A model generated the notes under the pieces. The model was not told the DNA's origin and did no database searches. It worked only from the letters and a program-made list of their open reading frames with translations. Positions 15,579 to 22,979 of a stretch of DNA of 64,000 nucleotides are shown here, one piece after another. The position numbers were made by a program, and so were the translations under genes. Within the stretch, counting starts at the first letter, position 1. The number at the start of each line of letters is the position of its first letter. Source of the stretch: Betaproteobacteria bacterium (GTDB taxonomy: Bacteria; Pseudomonadota; Gammaproteobacteria; Burkholderiales; Burkholderiaceae_A). The stretch is from contig VGHK01000003.1 of assembly GCA_016868305.1 (NCBI GenBank), positions 1 to 64,000 of the forward strand. Reading direction: 5' to 3'.

Positions 15579-17105
15579 TTAGGAACGTTTGATCTGCGCG
15601 AGGATCTGCTGGTTGCGATGTCGGGGCAGCCGGGTGGAGATAGCCCGCGTCTTAAGCCTTTGTTTGGCAGCCTGGTTATTGCCGGCAAGCCGGAAACGCG
15701 CCTCCTCCACGGGTATGCGGTGGATCTGCGCGGGGCTATTGACCACCAGGCTCGCCTCCCCGATACCCTGGGAGAAAGAAGGGTGCGAGAGATACTGAAT
15801 CGGCTGAACCACCTCGGTCACTGCCACCCACTGCCCCACCCAGGCATAGTTCGGTAAGAGCCTGCTATCGAGTCCAGGGGTTTCGAGGAGTTCCGGCAGA
15901 ATCTTCACCCGCACCACATTACCACTGGATAGCGCCTGGAAGTCGATGTAGATATAAGGCCGCAAGGCAAGCTCCAATCCGAACCGGGTCTTTCCGGCGC
16001 GCACCTCTACCACCTGGCCAATGAGTTCGACTCGCCGACCAACAAGCCGTGCCACCTTGGGGAAGCTTGCTGCGGCAACCACTTCAAATGATCCCAGGTA
16101 GACCTTCGGGGGTGGGGGCAGGGCCGATCGGGAGACAGCCTGCTCAGCGCTGTTAGGCTTGACAGGGCGGGCCGCAGCCAGATCTTTGACGGGGACATTT
16201 CCCCGATAAAAGTCCTCTGCGCGCGGTACCCGATCGATGGGGGCCATGCAGATGAGGGCGAACTGTTTGACTGGCACGCTCAGACTGGCAACCCGCGCGG
16301 CCATGCCGAACGTCTGTGAGGCAAGGGGGTCGGCAAAGTCGGTTCCGCGAAAGACCAGGCCCTCTTCATCGCTATAGGTGCGGTCGTAGATCTCGGGTAG
16401 AGCCTCCAGTAGGCGCAAAGACAGATCGAGCACAATGAAGGCAAAGTCGTCGAGGCGAAGGTTAAAAAAGCTTTCGTTACGCAGCGGATGCTGAAAGTTC
16501 ACATGCCCAAGCTCAGAGGCCTTTAGACTTGAGAGTTGGGGAACAAACATACCGTCATAGTCGATAAGGGTGAGGCTATCGGCCTCGGGGCTCACCAGTA
16601 TGTTTCCGAGCTGTATATCGCCATGGGCAATCTCAAGCCTGCGCAGGTCTGCGCAGAGGTCTCGCAGGGATAGCCGCAGCTGCCGGAGTTTGAGCGTATG
16701 TTTGTGATGAACAGCCAGATAGTCTCCCAGGGTCTGGCCTTTGGCCCAGGCCATCTTTAACAATGGCACCCGGTTGCCCTCCACCAGCATACCTCCGGGT
16801 TCGTAGTCAAAGGCCACGAAGGTCTCTCTTCCCAGGGTGCGGTTTGCCGCATGGGTTGCCTTTGCAATGGCGCTGTAGCGCTGTTCAATCTCTTTGGAAA
16901 CCCGCGTGAAGCAGCGCAATGCCAGGGCCTTGCCATGGGCCGTTGCCTTAAACACCAGTGCGAAGTTACCCGAACGTGCCCGTGGCATGCCCAGGGCGTT
17001 GGTCTCAATCTTTGCCTGATGTAGATCGGGGTCTGCGAATACCTGACGCGGTGGCTGCTGCAGCGCGCGCAGGTACTGCTCTAGGTTGGGCAGGGTGAGA
17101 GCCAT
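15579..17105 (-). CDS. TerY-P type protein kinase with C-terminal OB-like domain
   Basis: A 508-residue predicted cytoplasmic serine/threonine kinase. The glycine loop appears as RSGNFALVF (44-52). The catalytic loop is HGDIQLGN (161-168) with Asp 163 and Asn 168, and the DFG-equivalent is IDYDGMFVP (Asp 182). The HGDxQxGN and DYDGM forms are those of the TerY-P kinase group, not eukaryotic-type PknB. The usual VAIK lysine reads ALALRCF, so Arg 64 may replace it. Residues about 340-440 (RRVELIGQVVEVRAGKTRFG..., ...GQWVAVTEVVQ) look like an OB fold, as in TerY-P kinases. Its ATG overlaps the PP2C stop by one base (TAATG). Probable role: phosphorylating a partner, with the PP2C and vWA proteins as counterparts. 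Confidence 0.82.
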   Translation of the reverse strand: MALTLPNLEQYLRALQQPPRQVFADPDLHQAKIETNALGMPRARSGNFALVFKATAHGKALALRCFTRVSKEIEQRYSAIAKATHAANRTLGRETFVAFDYEPGGMLVEGNRVPLLKMAWAKGQTLGDYLAVHHKHTLKLRQLRLSLRDLCADLRRLEIAHGDIQLGNILVSPEADSLTLIDYDGMFVPQLSSLKASELGHVNFQHPLRNESFFNLRLDDFAFIVLDLSLRLLEALPEIYDRTYSDEEGLVFRGTDFADPLASQTFGMAARVASLSVPVKQFALICMAPIDRVPRAEDFYRGNVPVKDLAAARPVKPNSAEQAVSRSALPPPPKVYLGSFEVVAAASFPKVARLVGRRVELIGQVVEVRAGKTRFGLELALRPYIYIDFQALSSGNVVRVKILPELLETPGLDSRLLPNYAWVGQWVAVTEVVQPIQYLSHPSFSQGIGEASLVVNSPAQIHRIPVEEARFRLAGNNQAAKQRLKTRAISTRLPRHRNQQILAQIKRS

Positions 17106-17851
17106 TATCCGAGGTCTACGATAGCCAGGGTGGTATCGTCTTTGCGCATCTTCCCTTGCAATCGCGACTGGGTGATCCAGTAGCGAAAATCGTTCTCAGG
17201 GAGGTTTAATGCCTTTTCACACTGCGTCCATTCTCCCGCTATGGCAAGCTCCAGGGCATAGCAGCCCAGGGCATCGGTCATGAGGAACATCCGCTGTCCC
17301 AGGACTTCGCTTTTGGGCAGTCGTCTGACCGACCAACGGCTGCGCTCCCGTTCAAAGACCACACTGTCGCCGCGTGCATCGGAAGACAAAAGCACCGGGT
17401 GCTTTTTGAATTCATCCGGGGTCTGCAGCACATGACTCTGAATCTGGCCCCGGGGATCCTTCCAAAGCGCCACGGTGTCTCCAATGCCAAGGACCAGAAC
17501 GTCTGGGCCGGCATCGACCAGACCGAGAATACTGGAGAAATTGCCCCTATCGAAGGCTGCCTGCTGCGACCAGGACAGCTTCCTCTGGGCAACGATTCCC
17601 AGAAACATTGTGCGCGCCTGTATAACGATGCTGCGAATGGCGGTGTCGTTAAGCGCAGGTGTTGGAGTCTGGGAGAAGGTCTGGGTAAAGACCTGACAGA
17701 GCAGCCTTCCCCAGGTACGCGAATCAAACGATTCGCTGGCGCCATCGCTCATGGCACATGCAAACCCTTCCGTCGTCCAGAAAAAGAAGTCATCGTTGGC
17801 GTCGGGGTAATCGGGATCCTTCGGGAAGGAGAGGCTTCGAACTACCCGCAT
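17105..17851 (-). CDS. PP2C-family protein phosphatase
   Basis: A 248-residue metal-dependent Ser/Thr phosphatase. Metal-binding and core motifs are visible: ANDDFF (Asp 20/21), AMSDGASESFDS (Asp 36), LGIGDTVAL, LMTDALGCY (equivalent of the SDG motif) and the C-terminal KDDTTLAIVDLG (Asp 238/239). It is a minimal single-domain enzyme without membrane segments. It starts 6 bases after the vWA gene and its stop overlaps the kinase start, so the three are tightly coupled. In TerY-P systems the phosphatase opposes the kinase. A T6SS PppA role is less likely, since the kinase type and neighbours differ and the tss genes lie 38 kb away. Confidence 0.88.
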   Translation of the reverse strand: MRVVRSLSFPKDPDYPDANDDFFFWTTEGFACAMSDGASESFDSRTWGRLLCQVFTQTFSQTPTPALNDTAIRSIVIQARTMFLGIVAQRKLSWSQQAAFDRGNFSSILGLVDAGPDVLVLGIGDTVALWKDPRGQIQSHVLQTPDEFKKHPVLLSSDARGDSVVFERERSRWSVRRLPKSEVLGQRMFLMTDALGCYALELAIAGEWTQCEKALNLPENDFRYWITQSRLQGKMRKDDTTLAIVDLG

Positions 17852-17857
17852 AGAGAC

Positions 17858-18706
17858 TTAACGCAGCATCAGGGATTGCGAAGAGGCTCGGGTGCCAATA
17901 TCGAAAAATTCCACTACCTCGACTGGCTCGACGTTGAAAAAAAAGCCCCGGGCATGGGGTGACACCTGATAGCCCTTTTCCCTGGCGGCCTGGGCAACCG
18001 CAGCGGGAAGCTCGCTCGACATGCGAAACAAGCTCTTGCCGTAAGGGTCGATTACATGGTTTTCATCGTCTGCAAACTTAAGCGGACTGCCCTTGGCCTG
18101 ACCGCTATGCAGGTTGAACAGCAGGATGTCGCCATCATCGGTACCAATCTGTCGCAGCTGCTCTGCCACCGGCTCTGGGTCGCCATCGGAGGGCTCGCCA
18201 TCGGTGACATGCAAGACCGTGGGGGGATAAGACTCGGCATGCTCATCGCACCAGACCGCTAGAGACTCCGCAGCGATACGGAGCGCCTTGCGCATAGGGG
18301 TGCCGCCATCGGCCTGGGGCGTAAACCAGATCGGAAACTGAATGGTCTGTTCGATAACTCCGCCCGCGCCGTCGGGAACCTTCTGTCGCCTTTGCTCAAT
18401 CGAAATCGGACTCTTCTCAAAGTCAGAAATCGGGTGAAACATTTTTGATGCAAAGGGGCCTTTCAAGGCATTTCCTACCTGTGCCCCCCCGTAGCCAATG
18501 GCACCGATTTCAAAGTAGTCGCGAACGCCCTCAGACTTTGAGCAACGGGCAATGAGGTTGACCACCACCCGGTTTAAGGCGTCGCTGACAAACTGGGCGC
18601 GCGACATCTTGGTCTGGCCTACAGGGTCTGCCATGGACCCAGACTGGTCTATGAGGAATAAAAACGCCGTAGGACTGGTACGACTAATTTCGGCGCTGTA
18701 GCTCAT
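17858..18706 (-). CDS. vWA-domain protein (TerY-like)
   Basis: A 282-residue cytoplasmic von Willebrand A domain protein with a complete metal-ion-dependent adhesion site: DQSGS (Asp 20, Ser 22, Ser 24), the DGGTPM threonine, and VTDGEPSDGDPE carrying the third-site Asp. Such domains mediate regulated, Mg-dependent protein contacts. The start is the ATG behind TAGGAG with seven bases of spacing. It lies 17 bases after the membrane-anchored Pro-rich gene and 6 bases before the PP2C gene. Together with the phosphatase and kinase it makes the TerY-P triad described in comparative work on Ter stress systems and reported among candidate phage-defence operons. Confidence 0.87.
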   Translation of the reverse strand: MSYSAEISRTSPTAFLFLIDQSGSMADPVGQTKMSRAQFVSDALNRVVVNLIARCSKSEGVRDYFEIGAIGYGGAQVGNALKGPFASKMFHPISDFEKSPISIEQRRQKVPDGAGGVIEQTIQFPIWFTPQADGGTPMRKALRIAAESLAVWCDEHAESYPPTVLHVTDGEPSDGDPEPVAEQLRQIGTDDGDILLFNLHSGQAKGSPLKFADDENHVIDPYGKSLFRMSSELPAAVAQAAREKGYQVSPHARGFFFNVEPVEVVEFFDIGTRASSQSLMLR

Positions 18707-18723
18707 GGCAGTTCTCCTAAAGA

Positions 18724-19587
18724 TTATTTCTTAAATGTCTCACGCAGACTTTCCGAAATCGCCTTCGCGCGCTCCTCCATGCTGTCACAGTTCGCGGTGA
18801 GGGTGACCTCAGGCTTTACAGGAATCGAGCCCGTGTCGTAGTGGAAGTCTGGAAACCGGGCATTGGCGAGAAGCTTGATGCGCTGATTGGGCAGTGCCTG
18901 AAGGCTGGCCTTGCCATCGGCGAATTCCGCGGTTGGCCCGTCTGGCATCACCTTTGCCATGAATGCGCGCTCGTGAAAGGGGCATTCATTAATGAGGGTG
19001 ACCGAGACCCTGATGGGCTGGGGCGGGGCGACAACCTTCGAGAACAGGCCGATTGCTGCCTTGGCAGGCTCTGTTTCCAATAGACGCGTGAGGTTAAATC
19101 CCAGCCAGATGACGGCGACGGTTGCTGAGACTGCGCCTAAGGCTATCCCCCAGTTGCGAAGGCGGGTAACCGGATCGGAGGGCTCCTCAGGCGGTACCCA
19201 GAGTACCTTTGCCCTGCGCGGTGCATCCTCGTCTTCCAGGGGTGGGCTAAGCGGCGCACCGCCTGCCATGGGGTTGGCATCGTAGGGCGGCGCAGGGTAG
19301 GGGTCCCAAAGGTCTTCTCCAGCACTCGGGCCGCTCGTACTAGCCGCGGTTTTAGACCCTTCGTTGTCTGCCTCGGGAGGCTCAAACCAGTCGGCGCCCC
19401 GGGCAGACTGGGATGCCCTTGGCTTTTTGGTCGCACCCGGTGGAAGCGCCTGCGGCGGGATGGGGGGAAGATCGGGCTGAGATGCTACCGGGCCAGAGGT
19501 GGCCGCCGCGGGCGCGCCGGGCACGACGGGAACGGCAGACTCTTGTTCCGCAGCAATCTCTTCCAGGCTTCTTGGTTTGATTACCAT
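18724..19587 (-). CDS. Single-pass membrane protein with Pro-rich N-terminus, first gene of the ZorAB-kinase operon
   Basis: A 287-residue protein of unknown family. Residues 1-145 are disordered, rich in Pro, Ala, Ser and acidic residues. One membrane helix spans about 146-165 (WGIALGAVSATVAVIWLGF). The rest, about 190-270, is a small beta-rich domain with two cysteines (202 and 267) that could form a disulphide outside the cytoplasm, followed by a helical tail. This topology suggests a sensor or anchor linking the periplasm to the cytoplasmic kinase, phosphatase and vWA proteins (inference). It opens the operon; the divergent adhesin-E-like gene begins 83 bases away, so the promoter must lie in that gap. 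Confidence 0.7.
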   Translation of the reverse strand: MVIKPRSLEEIAAEQESAVPVVPGAPAAATSGPVASQPDLPPIPPQALPPGATKKPRASQSARGADWFEPPEADNEGSKTAASTSGPSAGEDLWDPYPAPPYDANPMAGGAPLSPPLEDEDAPRRAKVLWVPPEEPSDPVTRLRNWGIALGAVSATVAVIWLGFNLTRLLETEPAKAAIGLFSKVVAPPQPIRVSVTLINECPFHERAFMAKVMPDGPTAEFADGKASLQALPNQRIKLLANARFPDFHYDTGSIPVKPEVTLTANCDSMEERAKAISESLRETFKK

Positions 19588-19670
19588 CGCCCAATATTAA
19601 CTGCTTACGACTCAATATCTGCGTACAACTGTCGATGCAAAATTATGGAAAGTTACCCGATTGCCCTGAA

Positions 19671-20069
19671 ATGCTGACGCGATTACGCCTCGCAACCCTT
19701 CTCTTTGTTGGCCTTTTCCTGGCGCCCTTAGGCACGGAGGCTGCCTACCTAATTCTTGAGCGTAACCGGTATAAGGTTGCCTACGTGGATCTTGCCACCG
19801 TTCAGGTAACCGAAAAGGGCCGAAAGTTTCTCGTGATTCACGACTTTTTAAACCCTGACCTGCTCGGTCACATGTCCCGGCGGCATGTGGAGGAGATTGA
19901 CTGTCTGGGAAAGCGTGCGCGCACGGTGGCCTATGCCTTGTTTACTGGCAAACGCGGAACGGGCAGGTCAAGCCTGGGCGAGGCCGGGGGCGAGACCACC
20001 CCCTGGAAGCCGATTCGTGGCAAGCAGGACCCTATGGAAGTCGCCCGTGCCCGTTTGTGCCCGGTCTAA
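19671..20069 (+). CDS. Secreted surface-adhesin-E-like protein
   Basis: A 132-residue exported protein. The ATG at 19671 directly begins a signal peptide (RLRLATLLFVGLFLAPLGTEA); the ORF-track start 36 bases upstream adds polar residues before it. The mature part has YKVAYVDLATVQVTEKG, VIHDFL and EEIDCLGKRARTVAY, the pattern of the small beta-rich family related to Haemophilus surface adhesin protein E, where a conserved Cys pair closes the fold (Cys in EIDCLG and near the C-terminal LCPV). Many members have no known adhesin role. Divergent from the kinase/ZorAB-type operon; no link is implied. Confidence 0.62.
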   Translation: MLTRLRLATLLFVGLFLAPLGTEAAYLILERNRYKVAYVDLATVQVTEKGRKFLVIHDFLNPDLLGHMSRRHVEEIDCLGKRARTVAYALFTGKRGTGRSSLGEAGGETTPWKPIRGKQDPMEVARARLCPV

Positions 20070-20339
20070 TGCGCGGTGGCAGACAAAATTTCTTGCGCGT
20101 CGACCGCTTCTTGGTTTAGGTCTTGTTTGGCCTAAGCATGGTCACCACCAGCGTGATCACTGTGAGGGGCAGAACAAATCCCATCAAGGCATCCGAAAAT
20201 ATTCAAGTCCAAGCAAGAACAAAAAAAGATCGGACACGGAAGATCCTTCGGCGCGTTGAGAAACCAAAGCCGCAATCATGGCATGAATGTTCTCGGGCAT
20301 ACTTCTGCAGCAATTCACGTGCTTTTGAAAGGAATCGGG

Positions 20340-20855
20340 ATGAAAGCTGCGCCCACCACCGACCTCTGCGATGCCCACGAGCCGCTTTTGGCCTCTGGGG
20401 TTCTTCGGGTTCTCCCGCCGGTTTTTCAGAACTATGGCGGCGCGGAGTCGATGGCGGGTCAGGTGGTTACCTTGAAGTGCTTTGAGGACAATGCCCTGGT
20501 GCGCTCCACCCTGGAGACCCAGGGTCGTGGTCGTGTCCTCATGGTTGACGCTGGGGGAAGCGATCGTTGCGCCTTGGTAGGGGGAAACCTCGCCGCGATT
20601 GCCCAGGCAAAAGGCTGGGCTGGTATCGTGCTACATGGGTGTGTGCGAGACCTTGCGGAGCTTATCGAGGCGCAGCTTGGTATCTGGGCGATTGCCTCGC
20701 ACCCCCGGCGTGCAGCGAAGCTGGGCCTGGGCCAACAGGACATTGCGATCGATATGGCCGGAGTACTGGTGCAGCCCGGCGAATGGTGTTATGCCGACGC
20801 GGATGGTATTTTGGTGTCGCAAAAGTCTCTGCATGGCGCGGGGTCTAGCGTCTGA
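20340..20855 (+). CDS. rraA: RraA family protein
   Basis: A 171-residue protein of the RraA/4-hydroxy-4-methyl-2-oxoglutarate aldolase family. Family segments: [12 protein letters not shown] at the N-terminus, [54 protein letters not shown] and [20 protein letters not shown]. The metal- and pyruvate-binding Gly-Asn-Leu and Arg-Asp positions are present. The start is the ATG at 20340 behind AAAGGA; the ORF-track start is 28 codons too early. In E. coli RraA inhibits RNase E, and an RNase E gene is in this window, but family members can instead be aldolases; the sequence alone does not decide. Confidence 0.88.
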   Translation: MKAAPTTDLCDAHEPLLASGVLRVLPPVFQNYGGAESMAGQVVTLKCFEDNALVRSTLETQGRGRVLMVDAGGSDRCALVGGNLAAIAQAKGWAGIVLHGCVRDLAELIEAQLGIWAIASHPRRAAKLGLGQQDIAIDMAGVLVQPGEWCYADADGILVSQKSLHGAGSSV

Positions 20856-20893
20856 CAAATTGGTACCCGGATAAAAAGCCTGGCCATTTGTCA
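20853..20893. repeat. Inverted repeat at the rraA stop codon
   Basis: TGACAAAT (including the TGA stop) is matched by ATTTGTCA, with GG/CC extending the stem past one bulged T; the loop is about 20 bases. It can fold in the transcript or act as a protein site. No U-tract follows directly. Confidence 0.5.
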
Positions 20894-20937
20894 AATGAAG
20901 AATTTCAGGCGGTCAATTTTTAACCACCCTAGCTCGA

Positions 20938-20960
20938 GCCCGAATACGGGTCATTTTTTT
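20938..20960 (+). terminator. Weak Rho-independent terminator after rraA
   Basis: CCCG-AATA-CGGG followed by TCA and seven Ts. The stem is only four strong pairs, so efficiency is doubtful, but position between rraA and parE fits. Confidence 0.4.
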
Positions 20961-21017
20961 GTAACAAACCCGGTTTTTTCCACATAGCCTGGGGATAACT
21001 TTTTTAAATTTTTTTGT

Positions 21018-22979
21018 GTGACGAAATCTAACTACGACGAATCCTCTATTCGGGTGCTCAAGGGTCTTGAGCCGGTGCGCCAACGGCCCGGCATGTATAC
21101 CCGCACTGAGAACCCATTGCATATCCTGCAAGAGGTAATTGATAACGCTGCCGATGAGGCGCTTGCCGGGTATGCGCGCACTATCTTGGTGACCTTACAT
21201 GTCGATGGCAGTGTTAGCGTTGCCGATGACGGCCGGGGCATACCTGTAGGGCCGCACCCCGAGGAAAAGGTGCCGGTGGTCGAGATTGTCTATACCAGGC
21301 TGCATGCCGGGGGCAAGTTCGATAAGGGCTCTGGCGGGGCCTATGCATTTTCGGGCGGTCTGCATGGGGTGGGTGTCTCGGTCACCAATGCCCTGTCAAC
21401 GAGGCTTGACGTTACCGTATGGCGTGATGGGGCCGAGTGGCAGATCGGTTTTGCAGGCGGGGAGGTCGTTGCGCCGCTGCAAAAAATCTCCAGGCTGAAA
21501 GACAGCCGATCGGGCACAAAGGTGCAGGTCTGGCCAGACCCGAAGTATTTCGACGACCGTGTTATTCCGCACCAAGAACTTGCTCGCAGCCTCAAGGCCC
21601 GTGCTGTGCTGCTGCCAGGGGTCACCACGATCTTGCTGTCTGAGAAAACCGGGCAGACCGAGCAATGGAAATACACCGGCGGCCTTGAAGACTACCTTCG
21701 CGAGTCGCTTGCCGATGCCGAGCTGGTGGTGCCCCTATGGAGTCACGAAGGCTACGTGGGAAAAGCAGATGACACCTTTGCCGAAGGCGAGGGAGCCCAA
21801 TGGGTACTCGCCTTCACCCAAGAAGGTGGTGTGGTGCGTGAGTCGTTTGTCAACCTTATTCCTACTACGGCAGGCGGTACCCATGAGGCCGGACTGCGCG
21901 ACGGCCTGTTTCAGGCGGTAAAGGGCTTTGTCGAGCAGCATGGCCTGCTGCCCAAGGGTGTCAAGCTCCTGCCCGAGGACGTCTTTGCGCGGGTGAGCTT
22001 TATCTTGTCTGCAAAGGTGCTTGACCCGCAGTTTCAGGGCCAGACCAAAGAAAAACTCACTAGTCGCGATGCGCTGCGTCTGGTTGCCAGCCAGACCAAG
22101 GGTCCCTTTGAGCTCTGGCTGCATCGTGACCTTGAGGCCGGAAAGAAAATTGCCGAGCTCGCCATTCGCGCGGCCCAGTCACGACAGCGTTCTGCCCAAA
22201 AGGTTGAAAAGAAAAAAGGCTCAGGGGTTGCCGTATTGCCGGGGAAGCTTACCGATTGCGAGTCCACCGACCTGCAGCGCAACGAGCTTTTTCTGGTCGA
22301 GGGCGACTCTGCCGGTGGCTCTGCCAAGATGGGCCGCGACAAAGAGTTTCAGGCCATTCTGCCGCTGCGCGGCAAGGTATTGAACACCTGGGAGGCTGAG
22401 CGTGACAGGCTTTTTGCCAATGCGGAGGTGCACGATATTTCGGTGGCCTTGGGCGTGGACCCGCATGGCCCGCAGGAGGCGGTCGATCTCTCAGGGTTGC
22501 GCTATGGCAAGGTCTGCATTCTCTCGGATGCCGATGTCGACGGCGCCCATATTCAGGTCTTGCTGCTTACGCTTTTTTTTCGGCACTTCCCGCAGCTCAT
22601 CGACCGCGGCCACATTTTTGTGGCTCGGCCCCCGCTGTTTCGGGTCGATGTTGAGGCCCGTGCCAAAAAGCCTGCACGTAAGATCTATGCCCTTGACGAA
22701 GGAGAGCTTACCCATGTGCTGGATAAGCTCAGGCAGGAAGGGCTCCGAGAAACGGCCTGGAGCATCTCGCGGTTTAAGGGCCTGGGCGAGATGAGTGCCG
22801 AGCAGCTCTGGGAGACCACGCTTAATCCCGATACCCGGCGGCTCCTGCCCATTAGCCTGGGTGCCTGGTCTGTGGGCGAGACCGGGCAGCGGTTTAACCT
22901 GCTCATGGGCAGAGGCGAGGCTGCCTCGCGTCGCAGTTGGTTAGAAGAAAAAGGCCATCAGGCCGAGGTAGATATCTAA
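21018..22979 (+). CDS. parE: DNA topoisomerase IV subunit B
   Basis: ATPase subunit of topoisomerase IV, which decatenates daughter chromosomes. A GTG start gives the standard opening [20 protein letters not shown]. The GHKL ATPase elements follow: [22 protein letters not shown] and the [14 protein letters not shown] lid. The Toprim part shows [14 protein letters not shown] and [14 protein letters not shown]. ParE is told from GyrB by its 653-residue length without the long enterobacterial GyrB insert, and by the partner gene that follows in a TAATG overlap. No clear ribosome site precedes the GTG; the upstream 60 bases are T-rich. Confidence 0.95.
   Translation: MTKSNYDESSIRVLKGLEPVRQRPGMYTRTENPLHILQEVIDNAADEALAGYARTILVTLHVDGSVSVADDGRGIPVGPHPEEKVPVVEIVYTRLHAGGKFDKGSGGAYAFSGGLHGVGVSVTNALSTRLDVTVWRDGAEWQIGFAGGEVVAPLQKISRLKDSRSGTKVQVWPDPKYFDDRVIPHQELARSLKARAVLLPGVTTILLSEKTGQTEQWKYTGGLEDYLRESLADAELVVPLWSHEGYVGKADDTFAEGEGAQWVLAFTQEGGVVRESFVNLIPTTAGGTHEAGLRDGLFQAVKGFVEQHGLLPKGVKLLPEDVFARVSFILSAKVLDPQFQGQTKEKLTSRDALRLVASQTKGPFELWLHRDLEAGKKIAELAIRAAQSRQRSAQKVEKKKGSGVAVLPGKLTDCESTDLQRNELFLVEGDSAGGSAKMGRDKEFQAILPLRGKVLNTWEAERDRLFANAEVHDISVALGVDPHGPQEAVDLSGLRYGKVCILSDADVDGAHIQVLLLTLFFRHFPQLIDRGHIFVARPPLFRVDVEARAKKPARKIYALDEGELTHVLDKLRQEGLRETAWSISRFKGLGEMSAEQLWETTLNPDTRRLLPISLGAWSVGETGQRFNLLMGRGEAASRRSWLEEKGHQAEVDI

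Noticed and set aside
15011-15592. Plus-strand ORF of 193 residues.
   Set aside because: Antisense to the ZorA-like gene, which has clear domain evidence.
15579-17851. The kinase and PP2C as PpkA/PppA of the type VI secretion system.
   Set aside because: The kinase motifs (HGDxQxGN, DYDGM, OB-like tail) are of the TerY-P kind, the genes lie 38 kb from tss genes, and vWA and ZorAB neighbours point elsewhere.
12821-19587. A complete Zorya defence system.
   Set aside because: ZorA- and ZorB-like genes are present, but no helicase or nuclease-like ZorC, ZorD or ZorE is in the operon or nearby.
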